In this document: positions 20,903 to 33,689 of the stretch, one piece after another
How positions within the stretch are numbered: the first letter of the stretch is position 1
Layout: every line of letters starts with the position of its first letter
Assembly: GCF_963678635.1 (NCBI RefSeq)
Contig: NC_087070.1
Span: forward strand, 52,490,750-52,554,749
Direction of reading: 5' to 3'
DNA from: Symsagittifera roscoffensis
Taxonomy: Eukaryota > Xenacoelomorpha > Acoela > Convolutidae
Length of the DNA stretch: 64,000 bases
Notes under the pieces: generated by a model
Told to the model about the DNA's origin: nothing
Databases searched by the model: none
What the model saw: the letters and a program-made list of their open reading frames with translations, nothing else
Translations under genes and position numbers: made by a program

Positions 20903-21524
20903 TTTGCGAAGCTAGTGTATTAAAACGAACCTTCTTTTTTCCAACCTGAGTCGTAAACATTGGTGCGGCACTTTTATGGTTAGACACCCCAATAATGGTG
21001 GGGCACCTTTGCAGCATTTTGATAGCATGTGCTTTGAAGTTACCCATGAGTAGTAATAAGTTAACCCACTTGCTGCGTTTTAAATTCATCAAATGAAACG
21101 AAAAAAAAACTTTGTTACAAACAACATCACAATAACCAAAGCTCGATTACAGAAATCGAGCTTTGGTTAATCGAGCTTTCTAATTCAAAATATCTCGCAA
21201 TTTGTTATTAGTTTGTTATATTCCAAATTATTATTTGCAAAGATAAGTAAGTGTATTTGAAGCTGAATCGCATTGGCAATTTGTTAGCATATTTAGTGGC
21301 TTTATTCGTGACTAGTGTTTGTCGGTTGTTAAGCTTGAGTGGCTGAGGGGATAGTGCGTGAGACTCAAAATCTCTTGATTGCAGTAGGTCGCAGATTCGA
21401 ATCCTACACGTAGCCAAGTTTTTGCTAATTCGAGGCTTATTTCTACTTTTAATTTAATTTGATAGAGCTGCTTTTTGGTCGTGTTCTCGCAAGTGTTTGC
21501 GAAGCGCAGCTTCGCCTCTGGGTG
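20903..21524 (+). repeat. SINE-bearing repeat family A, complete copy
   Basis: The front half carries the core CCAACCTGAGTCGTAAACAT, a GGCAC..TTTTATGG segment, ATTCATCAAATGAA and a perfect 15-bp hairpin (AACCAAAGCTCGATT, about 21136-21170). It is followed at 21334-21418 by a tRNA-derived unit: A box TGGCTGAGGGGATAGTGCG, an ACTCAAAATCT anticodon region like tRNA-Leu(CAA), and B box GATTCGAATCC. The 3' body is CTAATTCGAGGCTTATTTCT to GCGAAGCGCAGCTTCGCCTC. Pol III-type internal promoter elements are intact. Confidence 0.75.
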
Positions 21525-22784
21525 AAATTGGTAGCGTGTCACTGATCCTAAGTAATATCTATAAAACAAAATTATCCTGACAACTCTAATTGATGAAACT
21601 TTTGCTGGACTAGGCGGGATTTGTAACTGATATTCATGAAGAGGATCACACGTACTCTTACATGCTACCTTGGAATTGTAACAAAAGCCTATCGGGATTT
21701 TTGAGTGCAATAATTTTCTGTGTACTCGTAAAAAAAAACAATTTCTATCTTTCAGTGGAATGTTAACTACTAGAAAGCTGAATTTTTTGGTCAATTTTTC
21801 TTGAGAATTTTTTTTGCTCAATGAGGTACGCTCGCTGAGGTACGCTCAATGGAGTTTTAAAATGGAAAAGGTCCCACATATCAATTCCGGGAATCCAATG
21901 TTTCTTTTTTTACCACCTTCTGTCTCATAGTTTTTGAACGCAGTGTTTTAAGATTAAATCATTCTATTTTTATCAGTTTTATTTGCAGATATTACGTTTT
22001 TTAATGGTTAAATTGACGGAAAATAAGGAAAAAACCAAATAATTGTTTCTTGGCATTTTGAATTTGATCATTCAAACTGTTCTGGAGATCATAAAAAATT
22101 GACTGATATATCTTTAACTGAACTGGGAGCCAAAATGTTTTTTTTTTAAATTTTTTTTATTCAACTCCAGCCTTTTCCATAAAATCAAGTACTTTTTAAA
22201 ACTTTTCGGCTGATTTATTAAGCAGGGGGCTTCCCCAACTGAGCAGATTATACTTAATTCCCAAGTAAAGCATCGTGGAATGTTTCTAGCGCTGCTTAAC
22301 TTTTAAATCCATTTCATGGTCGAACATGAGAAAAAATTTCTACTTGAAAAATGTCAACAGGATTATCAAATTTTCCCGAAGATGCTAGAAACTTAACCCG
22401 GAGATCTTGGGCTTGACTCTTTAAATTTTTTGTAAGTGGGATGTTTTTTCACAAGTTTTTTTAAAAAAAATACCTTACCGTGTGAAAGGCGTTCCCCAAG
22501 AGCGTAGCTATGAGTAACGCCTTATCAGCTGCTGCATCGTATAGCAAACGCCATGCCTCAACGTTTTCAAGGACTTGATTGAAATGTTGAACGGAATATT
22601 TAAGTAGCCTGAATCCACCTCAATCGCATGAAAGACACCCAACTTAATAACATCCCGTATTAATTATGCATCTGAAAACAAACCAGTTCCAGTTAAAGCA
22701 AAAAGTGTTCCATTTAATTTTTTCATCTAATATCTCATTCAAATTGATTATAGTTCTATCGCATTACCTGTTCTTTGCTTGCAG
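21525..22784. other. Non-coding, no gene recognised
   Basis: Minus-strand frames overlapping the SINE (21312-21821) run over the repeat itself and are not taken as genes. From 22450 the DNA becomes somewhat GC-richer toward the decayed coding region that follows. Confidence 0.35.
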
Positions 22785-23410
22785 TGTGTTAAATACTGAG
22801 CTCGAAAACGAATTTGAGAAGGCATAAACAGAAGCGTTGGAAAATCCTTCCTACGCCGAAGGCTTAGGACCTCGAGGTGTTCGATTTTTTTTGGAAATCG
22901 GAGAGCACGTTGAACTAGATGATGACATAACATCCGATAGTCATTGTATCTTTTGCGGTAAATCTTTCTCGCCGCGGAAAGCTATCAACAACAGTTGATG
23001 AAAAAACATACACTGCCTGTTAGTGATGGTTTTGAGACGAGCTCTTGATGAACGCCAACAGAGAGCCTGTTCAGTGGGAAATTACGCCCGCCGATACGAT
23101 CTAAATTTGGAAGAAAAACACTATTGATCTGCTTCAAGTCATAATATTGAACAAAGAGGAACTTCCACAAAGGGCAATTCCGCAAAGACGATTAAATTCT
23201 CCGCTCTGATAAGCGGGAAACGCCGGCAAACGCGCTATGAAACCTCGAAAGTGATGAAACAATTGGCTCCTTCTAATAGCTAGCCACACAAAATAACGTA
23301 AAAAAACTACTATGCTGCCACCAGTGTCAGTGTAACTTACCGGGAACGGGAAGACGCTACGTTTCATCACATACGTGAGATTGATTTCTCCGACAAAAGT
23401 AACTAGCCTT
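22785..23410 (+). pseudogene. Decayed coding region of unknown family
   Basis: One + strand frame from about 22787 reads as protein-like sequence interrupted by stops: TELENEFEKA, then AEGLGPRGVRFFLEIGEH, HCIFCGKSFSPRKAINN with a CX2C pair, and in a shifted frame ERQQRACSVGNYARRYDLN and IKFSALISGKRRQTRYETSK. The composition is less AT-rich than the flanks. The CX2C and basic segments would fit a transposase or zinc-finger protein, but I do not recognise it. Opposite-strand frames of 61-78 codons over the same stretch are taken as shadows. Confidence 0.4.
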
Positions 23411-26189
23411 CAATCATTGCCACTATACCAACAAGTTCATAAGTTGCGCTCATAATGAGTGTAACTCTATCAGACTAGTGTTTATCTATTCCAGTAGTAG
23501 TTCATACTTTTTTCATCAAATCATGACTTACACTTTATATTGAAATCATTGGCTAAAAGCTATTCAGGAGCACATTTGTTAAAATTTCCGAATTAATTGT
23601 TTCAAACTAGTTGAGATTATCGGTGTATATAAAAAAACCTCTTAGGATAAAAACAGAAAAATCAAAAAGCTGTGAAAAGACGAGATTCATCGAATCGCAG
23701 ATGCTCATGCTAGAACCGCTGGAAAAACCTGTCGATAATGTGCCCGACTAATTTTTGTTCCGCAGTGTTTGTTTAAAAAATTGGGCCACTCCGGAAAACT
23801 CAGTTTGTTGATTGAGAAGGGACAATTTCCCTGCTCGATTTTCAACTCGTCGAACAATTCCGATAAATTCGACATCCAATGCAGAAAATTTTCTAACAAG
23901 AGGGATGTAAGTGTAGACAGAAAAGTGTCACGCCGGAAAACTTTTCAGTTAACTGAAGTAAGATTCAGTCAGTGACCTTACCGATTTATACTTGAGTGCA
24001 GATGTGTTATTACTGCCTTTTTTATAGCTTCCCGTAAAGCTTGCTTTCAAATATATAGTCAGGCTTGTGCCAGTTATTTCACGTTAAGTAATGTTTTGGA
24101 GACGACCTTTTAAAAGTTTGTAAACCAGACCTAAAGCTGTTAACAGATGCGAATATCTGGACCTTGTGCAGTGAATGTTATGGGGAGACTTGTCTGCGCT
24201 TCAAGTGAGCAGGCTCAATGAAGCAAATAATGTGTAGCTATATCTTCATCATATATCTTCAAAATAGATGCAAGTAATTTGTTTTGGGCTTATTGAAACG
24301 CTGCCTATTGCCTATTTTGAACAATTTTTGTTTTCGGTATTTGTAAGTTTGTTGTGATTTTTAACTCAGTATTCAAGAATACAATGGTGTCTAATTTAGG
24401 ACGGAAGAAGCTTGAGGTGGTATGTTTAATGGAATTCTTTAAAAATCAGCTCTGAGCACAATGAAGAGCTTTCAAATCGCCCACTATCTTTTAATTAAAT
24501 GGGGCGCTTAAGAACTCGCCAAAATATGAATAGCCGGATTGGGTGTTTTTGCTGCGTACCTGTCCAGAACGAGAACTACAGGAAGAAAAAGGTTTTAATA
24601 GCAGAGTCCGAGAACATCCGCCAATAAGCAATCCGATTATAATAATAGATGATTGTGAAGAAAAGCAACCACAAAACGGCGAAAACTTAAACAGTAACGG
24701 GTAATTTTTGAAGCTTGAGAAAACCTAACCAGGAAGGATGAAATTTTGAAACTTATAATTGGGATCGCATTTTTATCGCTTCTTTTTAATAGTCGAAAGA
24801 AATTTGGTCTAGCTCCGCAAAATTACCACTAATACAATGTTCGTATTGGAATGTAGATAGATTTAGGCATTTAAGTTTGTTGTAACAAATCATTTGTTTT
24901 ATAAAAACCAATTTGTGAATTCCTTCGGCGCAGGTTAGCTTACAAAGAATTCGCAATTATATAAGACTTAGAACTATATCAGAATTTAGGACCATCTATC
25001 TATGCTTTACTTAATGCGGGTGATACGTATCTCACCATGTTTTAGCGTAATAATTTTTGCATGTTCACCGAAAGAGTTTTTGCACGTTTAAGCTGATGAT
25101 TACTAGGTAGGTTGAAAGGCGTGGTTGTAAGGCTGTAGCAGTGATGGCAGCATGAGAGAAGAGTAGGAGAGCAGTGCAGTCTAAAATAGTTTTAAGGTTG
25201 GATTCATCCTTCTATGCTTGATGTAACGGACGTTTTTTTATTTCGTCATTTTTTCACCATATTTTCGAAAAAAGCGATCGTGTCGTGTGGTGTTCTCTGG
25301 GTTGTCCAAGGGTTGCTTAGTTGGGCACCAAATACTAAGACTTAAATCTTTCTGGCTTCCGAGATATGATGTTTTATAGTTTTTAAGTTTTTTTCCAAAA
25401 GTTTTGATTTGTAAAATCTCAACGCTATTATGATGGGTTATTAGAATGCACTCAGGGGTTGCAAATTTGGATATGAATTTTTACTGATCAAATGTTCTTG
25501 ACTTTGAATTCCGAAAGATGGCGTTTTCTTTGGTTTTTTAGTTTATTTTTTCAAAAACTTAAATTTAACATTTAAATGAACTTAAACTTGTCAACTCTAC
25601 GATGAGAAGCTCTCCAGTTAAACCATCGGATTGCTAATTTTTTTTCATCCTAGTTTCACTGCTAAGTTCCTTTTGGTGCACTAATTATGTCGTTTCTTCT
25701 GTTTTTTTTTCGTAAACCTCAATAGCAAGTCTGGTCCTCAAATGTGGCTTCTCAAAACCTTATAGTTTCCAGATAGGCGGTTTTCCATAATTTTTTGAAA
25801 ATTCAAATAAAAAATAAGGTTAAGCTTAAAAATTTACTTGAGGTCTGTATCTAGCTTTCAAAGAAAACTGCTCAACGCCTTTAGTTTTCGAGATATTGCA
25901 TTTTTACGATTTTTCAACTTTAAAAAATTTTCCTACTCAAGAAATTCTTTTCTAAGTTTTTTGTTTCGCTCTATTTTCGCTCTTTTTTCTCGCCCTTTTG
26001 GTGGCTTGGTTTCAAGGTACTGCCAGCAGTTGTTGGTATGGCTTTTATACGCATGATTTCTCCTTGCTGTTTTATTGATCTCAAGGGTTGCAGACTTCCA
26101 AACGTGACTGCACAGTTCGTGTCAATTGTCTCAAGCACAACGAGGCAATTGATGCTTACAGCCTCTCATTTATCCTTCTATCGATCTTT
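23411..26189. other. Non-coding with a possible second relic
   Basis: Around 24390-24700 short protein-like pieces appear in several frames (for example ISNPIIIIDDCEEKQPQNGE at about 24625), perhaps the other end of the decayed unit at 22785. The rest (24700-26190) is AT-rich DNA with no supported feature. Confidence 0.3.
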
Positions 26190-28140
26190 CCAACAGGCTG
26201 TCCATCCATCACGCTTTCCTTCCATCTAGCGATTTATCAATCCATCCATCGAACCATCAAGTATTACATCAGTCCAACCATCCATTGAAGAAGCAATCAG
26301 TCGAGCTACCCATCCATACAACGATACATTTATCCATCCATCCAACCATCTTCTAGCGATCAATCCAGCCCGCCGTTCTTTCGTCAAGTCATCCATCAAT
26401 CCAAATATTCATCCATCGATCTAGCTATCTATCGAACCAGCCATCTATTCATCAAGTCGTTTATCCATTCAGCCATCAATTCAACTAAAGTCAATCATGC
26501 ATAAATTGTTCCATCCATTCAGCCATCCTTAAATCCATCCTTTCATCCGAAAAACCAGACATCCATCTATCCAATAGTCCATCAAGCGATCCATCCAGCC
26601 ATTAGGTTATCCATCTTTTCATCTAGCCATCATCCAACCAGTCATTCATCCATTTATCGAGCTATCTATCCAACCAGTTATCTTTTCGTCATCCATCCAT
26701 CAATCCAGACATTCATCCATCGATCTAGCTATCTATCGAACCAGCCATCTATTCATCAAGTCATCTATCCATTCAGCCATCAATTCAACCAAAGCGCCAT
26801 AAAGTCAATCATGCATAAATTGTTCCATCCATTCAGCCATACTTAAATCCATCCTTTCATCCGAAAAACCAGACATCCATCTATCCAATAATTCATCAAG
26901 CGATCCATCCAGCCATTAGGTTATCCATCTTTTCATCTAGCTATCATCCAACCAGTCATTCATCCGTTTATCGGGCTATTCATCCAACCAGTTATTTTAA
27001 ACTCATCCCTCGAATCAATAAGCGGCTGATTCAAGCGTTTCATTTATTCAGTCACCCGTCCATAGACCCATCCATTCAATGAACAGTCCAATCATTCTCC
27101 AATCCAGCCACCCATCCGCCCATCTAGCCATCCAATCAACGAACCGGCCATTGATCTATCCTGCCATTCACCAACCCATTGATTCACCCAGCTAGCCATC
27201 TAACCAGCTATTTTTTCATCATGCAATGGAATCAGTCCGATAACCGCCATCCATCGTCCATTCATGTTGCCATCCATTTATTGAATCATTCATTCATCCA
27301 ATCAATTGTCTAACAAGTCATCCTTCTAATCATTCATCTAGCAATCAATCCGTTCAGCCCTCCATCCAACCAGCCGTCCATGCACCCACCCGTTGAACCA
27401 CCATCAGTTGATCTATCCAACCAGCCATCCATTTATCTAGCCATCCGTTCATTCAATCAACTATTCATCTATCCCTTCAGCTATTCATCCACCCTTTCAT
27501 CTAGCCTTCCATCGGCATAGCCATTCATCCATCCATCCTGCCTTTCATCCATCTCTTCTTCAACCAGCCATCCATCTATCAATCTAGCCCTTCGCCCATC
27601 CTGCCAGCGATCGATCCATATCACCCAGAGATCAATTATCCGGCAGTCCACCGGATGTTCAGTCAGTCATCCATCCTGCTTTTCATCACCGGCCTAGCCA
27701 TACATCCATCTAGAAATCCATCCGTCCGCATCGATCCTTTCAGCCATGCATACATACACTCCTAGTGTCATCTATTATTAATCTAGCCATCTCTACATCC
27801 AACAAGCCGTCCATACGTCTGTCCATCAATACGTCATTCAATCGTAGCTTTATCCCGCTCTCCAACATGCAACCAGCTATCAAGCCAGGTATCGATTCAT
27901 CTAACCAATCATCAATCGATCTATCCAGCCATCCATCCATTTAACCATTCAACCAACCAGTCATCCATCTATCTAGTCCATCCATTCATGCTCTCATCAA
28001 TTCACCATACATCCAGCCCGTCATCCATCATGCCATCCATACATCCACCCAGTCTTCATTCGATTCATCCATCCATTCTGTAACCAATTCATTCATCAAG
28101 CCATCCCTACAACCAGCTAACCATCCATTCATCCAACCTA
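26190..28140. repeat. Degenerate CATC/ATCC tetranucleotide tract, about 1.95 kb
   Basis: The tract is a long run of ATCCATCC-like units broken by variant words such as AACCAGCC, ATCTAGCC and TTCATC. A block of about 285 bp is repeated at an offset of 304 bp (26407-26690 and 26711-26996), sharing AGTCAATCATGCATAAATTG, so the tract also grew by segmental duplication. Open frames in it are repeat artefacts. Confidence 0.95.
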
Positions 28141-31100
28141 TTTTTCTGTTTAGGTTAAGCGTTGTCTCTTTTCAGGAGCAGCTTAAGCTGCAGTGGGCTT
28201 GCTAGTTAAATTGAATTACAAAAAGTATTCACCTGCAAAAAACTATAAACGCCCGCTTCAAGGGGAGTTAGAAGGAATTAAGAATCGTTTCCCATGTTTT
28301 TAAGCTTTGCGTAGCAAGATTATGAGGAGGGGGTCCTCTACTTTGTGCGCAGGACCGTACGTTCGTTTACGAATCCTAGGTTGGGGTGTTTCAAAAATTT
28401 GAGGACCTTCTTCCTAGGTTATTGCTGTACGCAGGGATCCTCCATTGAGAGGAGCCCTCCGCCGTAGGATGCGCGACACGATACAGTGCTACTGGAATTG
28501 TTCCGACTGAAAGAAATTAAAAATGTTTGTGATCTGTCTTTTTGTTTTCTTCAGGCAACTTATTGTATCGTAGTTTTGCCTTTTTTTGCAGACAGCTGCT
28601 ACTCTTTTCTTTCGCCTGTTAGTTTTTCGACGAGTCCAACAATCAAAGTTGCAACCAAAAATAAACTACCTGGCGGCTTCAAAAAAATTTTTTCTAGTTG
28701 TTTTGTTTGTCGTCCTATTTTTTTGCGAAACTATTTCTGTTACAACTAGCGTGGTCGAATTAGAGTTTTTATCAATTGACAGGGTGGGTATAGTTTATGC
28801 AAAGAACTGCGGCGTAGAGATTTGTTATGTTATAACTAAAAATTTGGTAAGTAAGGTTTAAGGGTTTTCTAGGGATTGTGATCGGAATGAACCTGAAACA
28901 AGTCAGTATTTTTCTTTCTAAGCGGCTTTAAAAAATGAATGTACTTGATTAGCGGGTGGGATTGGGCCAAGAAATAGTTAATTGACTGATGTGTACGATG
29001 TAGAGATAAAGTTTGAAAGTTGAAAAGGATTCACTCTGATTGTCAAATTACGAGTTTCGGCCTGTGAATGTGGGCGTTGGAACTGATAGAAATTGAGCTT
29101 GTTTTCCAGAGGGCTCGTCTTAAGGATAAACTGCAGTTAGCTTCTGAAGATGTTGATTGGGGCATGTAACCAGGCTGAGGAAGCATAGTGAAGATTAGAG
29201 CCAAATAAAGCGTTGTAAGAGAAAACGCCCTTTGCACTTTTATAAATAACTTAGAAACTAGATGGAAACAATTTATTATGATTATTATGATTATAAAATG
29301 AAAAAATGGCTTCTATATATTTGGCACTGGCACTATCGTGTTTCTGTTTGTGTTAGTACTCTGCGTGATCATCAAATGATAACATATAATTTTGAGGACG
29401 CTTAGGCTATAATATAGGAGGCATAAACGTTTTTCCTTCTGTTTTAGTACGCGTGAGAGAATGACTCAAGCTAACGGAAGTCTAAAAGATGGAAATTCCG
29501 AACCGGTTTTTCTCGTCGCTGACAACTTTTTAAAATTCGGATCATGGCTAAAAAGAGTCAAAAGGATATATCTTCAGCTCAGCCCACCTAATTTTTATTT
29601 TTGGCCCTTGATTTTGCTTTGATTAATAAGAAAAATGAAGCTTACCCGATTATTAAGTTCCTTGCCTTTTCCAGTGGTCGGAAGGAACATAAGGTTCACT
29701 TCTATGGTTAAATGCTTAGGGTTGCTATTGGAAGCTTAACTTCGAAATGGTTATTTTTTTCGATCCTAATTTTGAGTAAACTTAGGCGTGTAAATAAGTT
29801 TTAAAAATTTGATGCTCTTGACGAGAGTTGTTTTCTGTCAATTTTAATTACCCTTTCGATTAACAAGGGTATTGCAGTCGGTTACTAGACTTTTTCCTTG
29901 TAAATAATTTTGTTCGCAAGAATTGTCAATTTTAATATCTCCATTTTTAATCTCGCAAAGTTTCACGTCAGTACAAGCTTGCCAAATTGCATTGTTAACA
30001 GCTGGTCTAGAGCTGCTGGAGCAATACTGGGTCTATAGACTAAACCGTTTTCAAAATTAAATAGTTTTTGTCGGATTTATCGATTTCGTCTCAATTTTTG
30101 TCGGTTTACTTGCCAGGTGTTTTTTTATACATTTTTGGTAGATTCCATAAGAAATCTCTTTCTTCATTTTCAATAGTGTAATCATAGTTCTTAGTTTTTT
30201 CTGTTTTTTGCACAACAAAACTTTCTGAGAAAATAAAGAAAGTTTTTTTTCGAATGCATGGCTTGTGATTATTATCAAATCTAAAAGTGACAGGAATCAG
30301 TTTATTTTTTTGTTATCGTTTTAGTGTTGAGCAATGTTGCTTGAAATCGATTTAAGTTGATGGGATAGCGTTTGTTTTAAAATGTTTTTAAAAAATGATC
30401 GCAAAAGTTTCATACATATCCGGAAAATGATTTTTTTTTGCAATTTTCTTTTGACTGGGTTGTCAAGTGAAATATGGCAAGTGACGCACGACATTCAAGC
30501 GTGTGGTTTTTTTATGGCTGAAATTTTTCGAAAAAAATGATTTTTCTTGTTTCTTGATTCAATCCTTTAGGGGCGTCTTTTTATGATTTTTTTTTCGTGT
30601 TAACCAGCTATCCTAACGTTGCGTACAATTCCCATATTTGATGTAATTGGGTTGTTTAGGCTTTCAGAGTTTTTTTTTCAATTTTTTAGCAAGTAATTTT
30701 TGTGTGGAAATTCAAGTTCTGTTTTGTGGCAATTGTTTGAAACTTTTGCATTCATTTGGTTTATATATGTTTTTTCATTTCTTATGGTCGTAATTTATAG
30801 CAAATAATGTAAAGGGCTATTGCTCCTGTAGAGCCATTGTTCTTATCCACAATTGTTCCTGTAGGATGTGCAGATTGTTTGGTTGCGAAAGTTTAAGCGA
30901 TGTTTTTGAGTGCATTTCGAAAACTTTAGATCTCGTTTTTTCAAATTTTTTGATTGTTTCCATCTACTGGTCACGAGGAGGAAAAGATTGGAGATTTTGT
31001 AGCCCGAATCCTTTTTATGTGTTAAGTAATTGATTTTTATAACATTGTCAATAAGGTTTTTGTAAACTTTTCAGTCTACAACAATTCATTCAAGTTTTTC

Positions 31101-31150
31101 ACTCATCGTTTGAGAGTTATTATATTCTGACTTTTGGCATTTTGTTTTGT
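28141..31150. other. Non-coding, no gene recognised
   Basis: Two overlapping open frames at 28486-28861 (87 and 91 codons) are hydrophobic and T-rich and carry no domain. A hairpin-type motif (ACCCTTTCGATTAACAAGGG) lies at 29850-29896. A GAACCGGTTTTTCTCG phrase at about 29500 recurs from 11750. Confidence 0.35.
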
Positions 31151-31796
31151 ATCGCAAGTGGCGCGAAGCTCAGCTTCGACTCGGTGTTTACACTCACGAA
31201 GCAAAGTGTATTAGTACACATTTTCTTTTTTTCCAACCTAAGTCGCAAATAAAAGTGCTACTTCCGGTGGCACTTTTGAATCAGTAGGTTGCGGTAGCAG
31301 TATATTATCATACACCCTTTGACTTTTGATTAAAAAATTAACACAGCTGATGGATTTTTAATTCATCAAATGAACCGAAAAAAGTTATTTGTTTCAAGCA
31401 GCAGTACAATGATAAAAAGCTCGGTTTCAGCAATTTTCCAACACAATTTTTGAAAAGCATAATTTATACAGATTTTGGCTTTACGCTTTCCAATTTATTA
31501 TATGAAAATTGTGTCTTTTTGTATTTGGTTCTACTTTGGCTGCAGGAGATTGGCAATTTATAAGTATATGTTGATGCTTTATTGGTGCCTAGTTTTTGGG
31601 GATTTTGAGCAACCGTGGCTGAGTGGTTAGTGAGTGAGACTCAAATTTGCTTGGTCGAAGGTTCGAATCCGACACGTATACGAGTTTTATGCTAATTCGA
31701 GGCTTAATTCTATTTTTTTTTCAGTTTTTCTTAATAGAGCTGCTTTTTGGTCGTATTCTCGCAAGTGTTTGCGAAGTGCAGATTCGTCTCTGTGTA
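31151..31796 (+). repeat. SINE-bearing repeat family A, complete copy
   Basis: Starts GCGCGAAGCTCAGCTTCGAC and ends GCGAAGTGCAGATTCGTCTC plus TGTGT. The core CCAACCTAAGTCGCAAATA lies near 31235. The tRNA-derived unit at 31611-31683 has an A box GTGGCTGAGTGGTTAGTGAG and a perfect B box GGTTCGAATCC. It is the best preserved copy of the SINE head in the window. Confidence 0.8.
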
Positions 31797-32224
31797 AAAA
31801 CTTTCCAATCCCAAAACTAGTTGAAAAAACTACCTCATCAAAGACCTCATTCATGCGTTATGAATCAACAAATATAGTGATTTCGTTCTCTGAAGATTTG
31901 TCAATATTATCAAATCATGCCAAGTTGCTTCGAATTGATTGAGCTTCTTTTCAACCAGGTATCGACTGTCTTTGAAATGCTTATGCTGTTTACCTTTTAT
32001 GTTTACCTTATGTTCTATTCTGAGAATGTGATTTACATAATTAAATTTGTTTCAGTCTGGAGACGGTTTCAGCAAGTACCCCATGTGAGTTTCACCTTGC
32101 TTTTCTTTAATTCTCATCTCTACCGGTAATCTTGAAATATGAAATACTTTTTGCAAGACTTTGAAAGATATTTGAAAAGTTGCATAACTTTTTTTTCTCT
32201 CGCAATATAGATATGAAAGTCTAG
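31797..32224. other. Non-coding
   Basis: AT-rich; no supported feature. Open frames here start inside the SINE copy or are Phe/Leu-rich. Confidence 0.35.
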
Positions 32225-32568
32225 GGCAAACATCCTATTTGTCAAACATCCGAAATTAACTAACCATTATTGTAATCTAAGAGTTTCAAACACAGGACAT
32301 AGTCCAATAAGCCGATTCAACGAGCCGATGAGACAGTGGGAGTGCTGTGCGCGCATCACCGCTTTGCGGCAATAACCGGCTCTAATTTTCATATAGAGTC
32401 CTACCTTCTGTTGCCAAGCTCGCAAGGTGTTGATGCGACTGCGGCGGCCGTTATTAGTTTGTCTAATGCAGCATCTTTTATGTCGGATGTTCGCCCTAGT
32501 ACAGCTGTTTTCGGATGTTTGCAATTTTTTCTGGTTTTTCGATTGTTTGACATATCGGATGTTTGCAC
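32225..32568. mobile_element. DNA-transposon-like MITE with about 35-bp inverted ends
   Basis: The left end GGGCAAACATCCTATTTGTC, continuing AAACATCCGAAA, is matched inverted by the right end (TTTCGATTGTTTGACATATC then GGATGTTTGCAC). An inner copy of CGGATGTTTGC is also present near 32512. The interior is GC-richer and open in three frames on both strands (up to 112 codons), which I treat as composition rather than a gene. Superfamily and target duplication are undetermined. Confidence 0.65.
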
Positions 32569-33689
32569 GGTACTCGAAAGACTCATCTTTTATAGTCAGT
32601 TATCAATTAGTTCAAGATCCAATTTAGAGGAATTTGATTTGGGTGACCGGCCTATTAGATTGTGTGTCGATTAGCATGCCCATGTAAAAAAATAAGTATC
32701 TACTTAACAATCTCCCTCTACGGTATCTACCAAAAAATTGACACCCCTTTACCCCTTTAAATAAAAGGATTAAATTAGCACTGGCGTGTTATGTTTTTAG
32801 TTCGAATTTTGCTGCATTCTGATTGGTCGAAAATTCGTTTAACCTAATCTCCTAAACATTTATCCCTCTTTCTTAAAAGGGAGGTTATTGTTAAGGGTGG
32901 AATCTCTCTTAGGCGAAAAACCGAAAAGGCGAAAATAAAAATCAGCCAATCAGATTTCAGTATTTCAAAAATTGGAAAGAAAGCGTGAAAATTTTCAGGG
33001 ACTTTATATTAATATTGGTCGAATATAAAAACGGCAGAATTGTGCAAAGTTTTCAAAATGACACTTACCACCAGCTAATTGGAACAAAATTTATGTTTCA
33101 AGGGTTTCGTTAAAAAAGAAGCAGAATGCGGCTTCATTTAATTTCTTATAGTTGAAGGGCAATTGACTCATTGCAATAATTGCCTTTCGGCTGTTTTTGT
33201 TTTCGGTCCTTCGCTTATGAGTTTTTCACCCATTCGGTCCTTCGCCCATGAAAATAGCACCCCATTTTTAAGTAAATCCGAATATAGTTTTAAGAATCGC
33301 TATTTCATTTTTTGTTGCTCAAATTTGCACTTTTGAACAGCGTGCAGTTAGAACAATTTTTAATTAGGCAAACGTTAAATTTTAACTCAGCCAACAAATC
33401 AAGTGGTTTTTGAAACTTAAGGCTGATTTGTTTTTCGTCTGAAAGGACACACCGTTAAAGCAATTAGCGCGTGCTAATAGGCCCCTGGCTACGCCCCCCT
33501 TTTACTGCGATTTTATCGTAAGTTGGCGATCAAGTGGATCTGTAGTAGATTTTCAATCATAAGTTATTGACATCAATTTGAAGTAATTATTAAAGGCATG
33601 GAAATGGTGCGGTGGTTTAGGCATCGATTTAGCTGGTGGTACTCGGAACTGGTCATGTCTGATTTTAACTCCGTTCGCTTTTGTTTCAG
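32569..33689. other. Non-coding upstream of an FnIII exon
   Basis: No gene. A fragment CCCCTGGCTACGCCCCCC at about 33481-33499 looks like the end of a hAT/Chapaev-type DNA element. The phrase ATTCGGTCCTTCGCCCATGA at about 33233 recurs at 45350 and 45735. Confidence 0.35.

Noticed and set aside
21334-21418. Functional tRNA-Leu gene
   Set aside because: A and B boxes are good, but it is part of a dispersed repeat with a conserved non-tRNA body, and the acceptor arms are not well paired.
21312-21821. 169-codon minus-strand frame
   Set aside because: It covers the tRNA-derived part and tail of a family A repeat; similar frames appear over the same repeat elsewhere.
26038-26288. Open frames at the start of the CATC tract
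   Set aside because: They are low-complexity translations of the repeat and its edge.
32336-32674. 112-codon + strand frame as a gene
   Set aside because: It lies almost wholly inside a MITE with inverted ends, and three frames on both strands are open there, so it is compositional.
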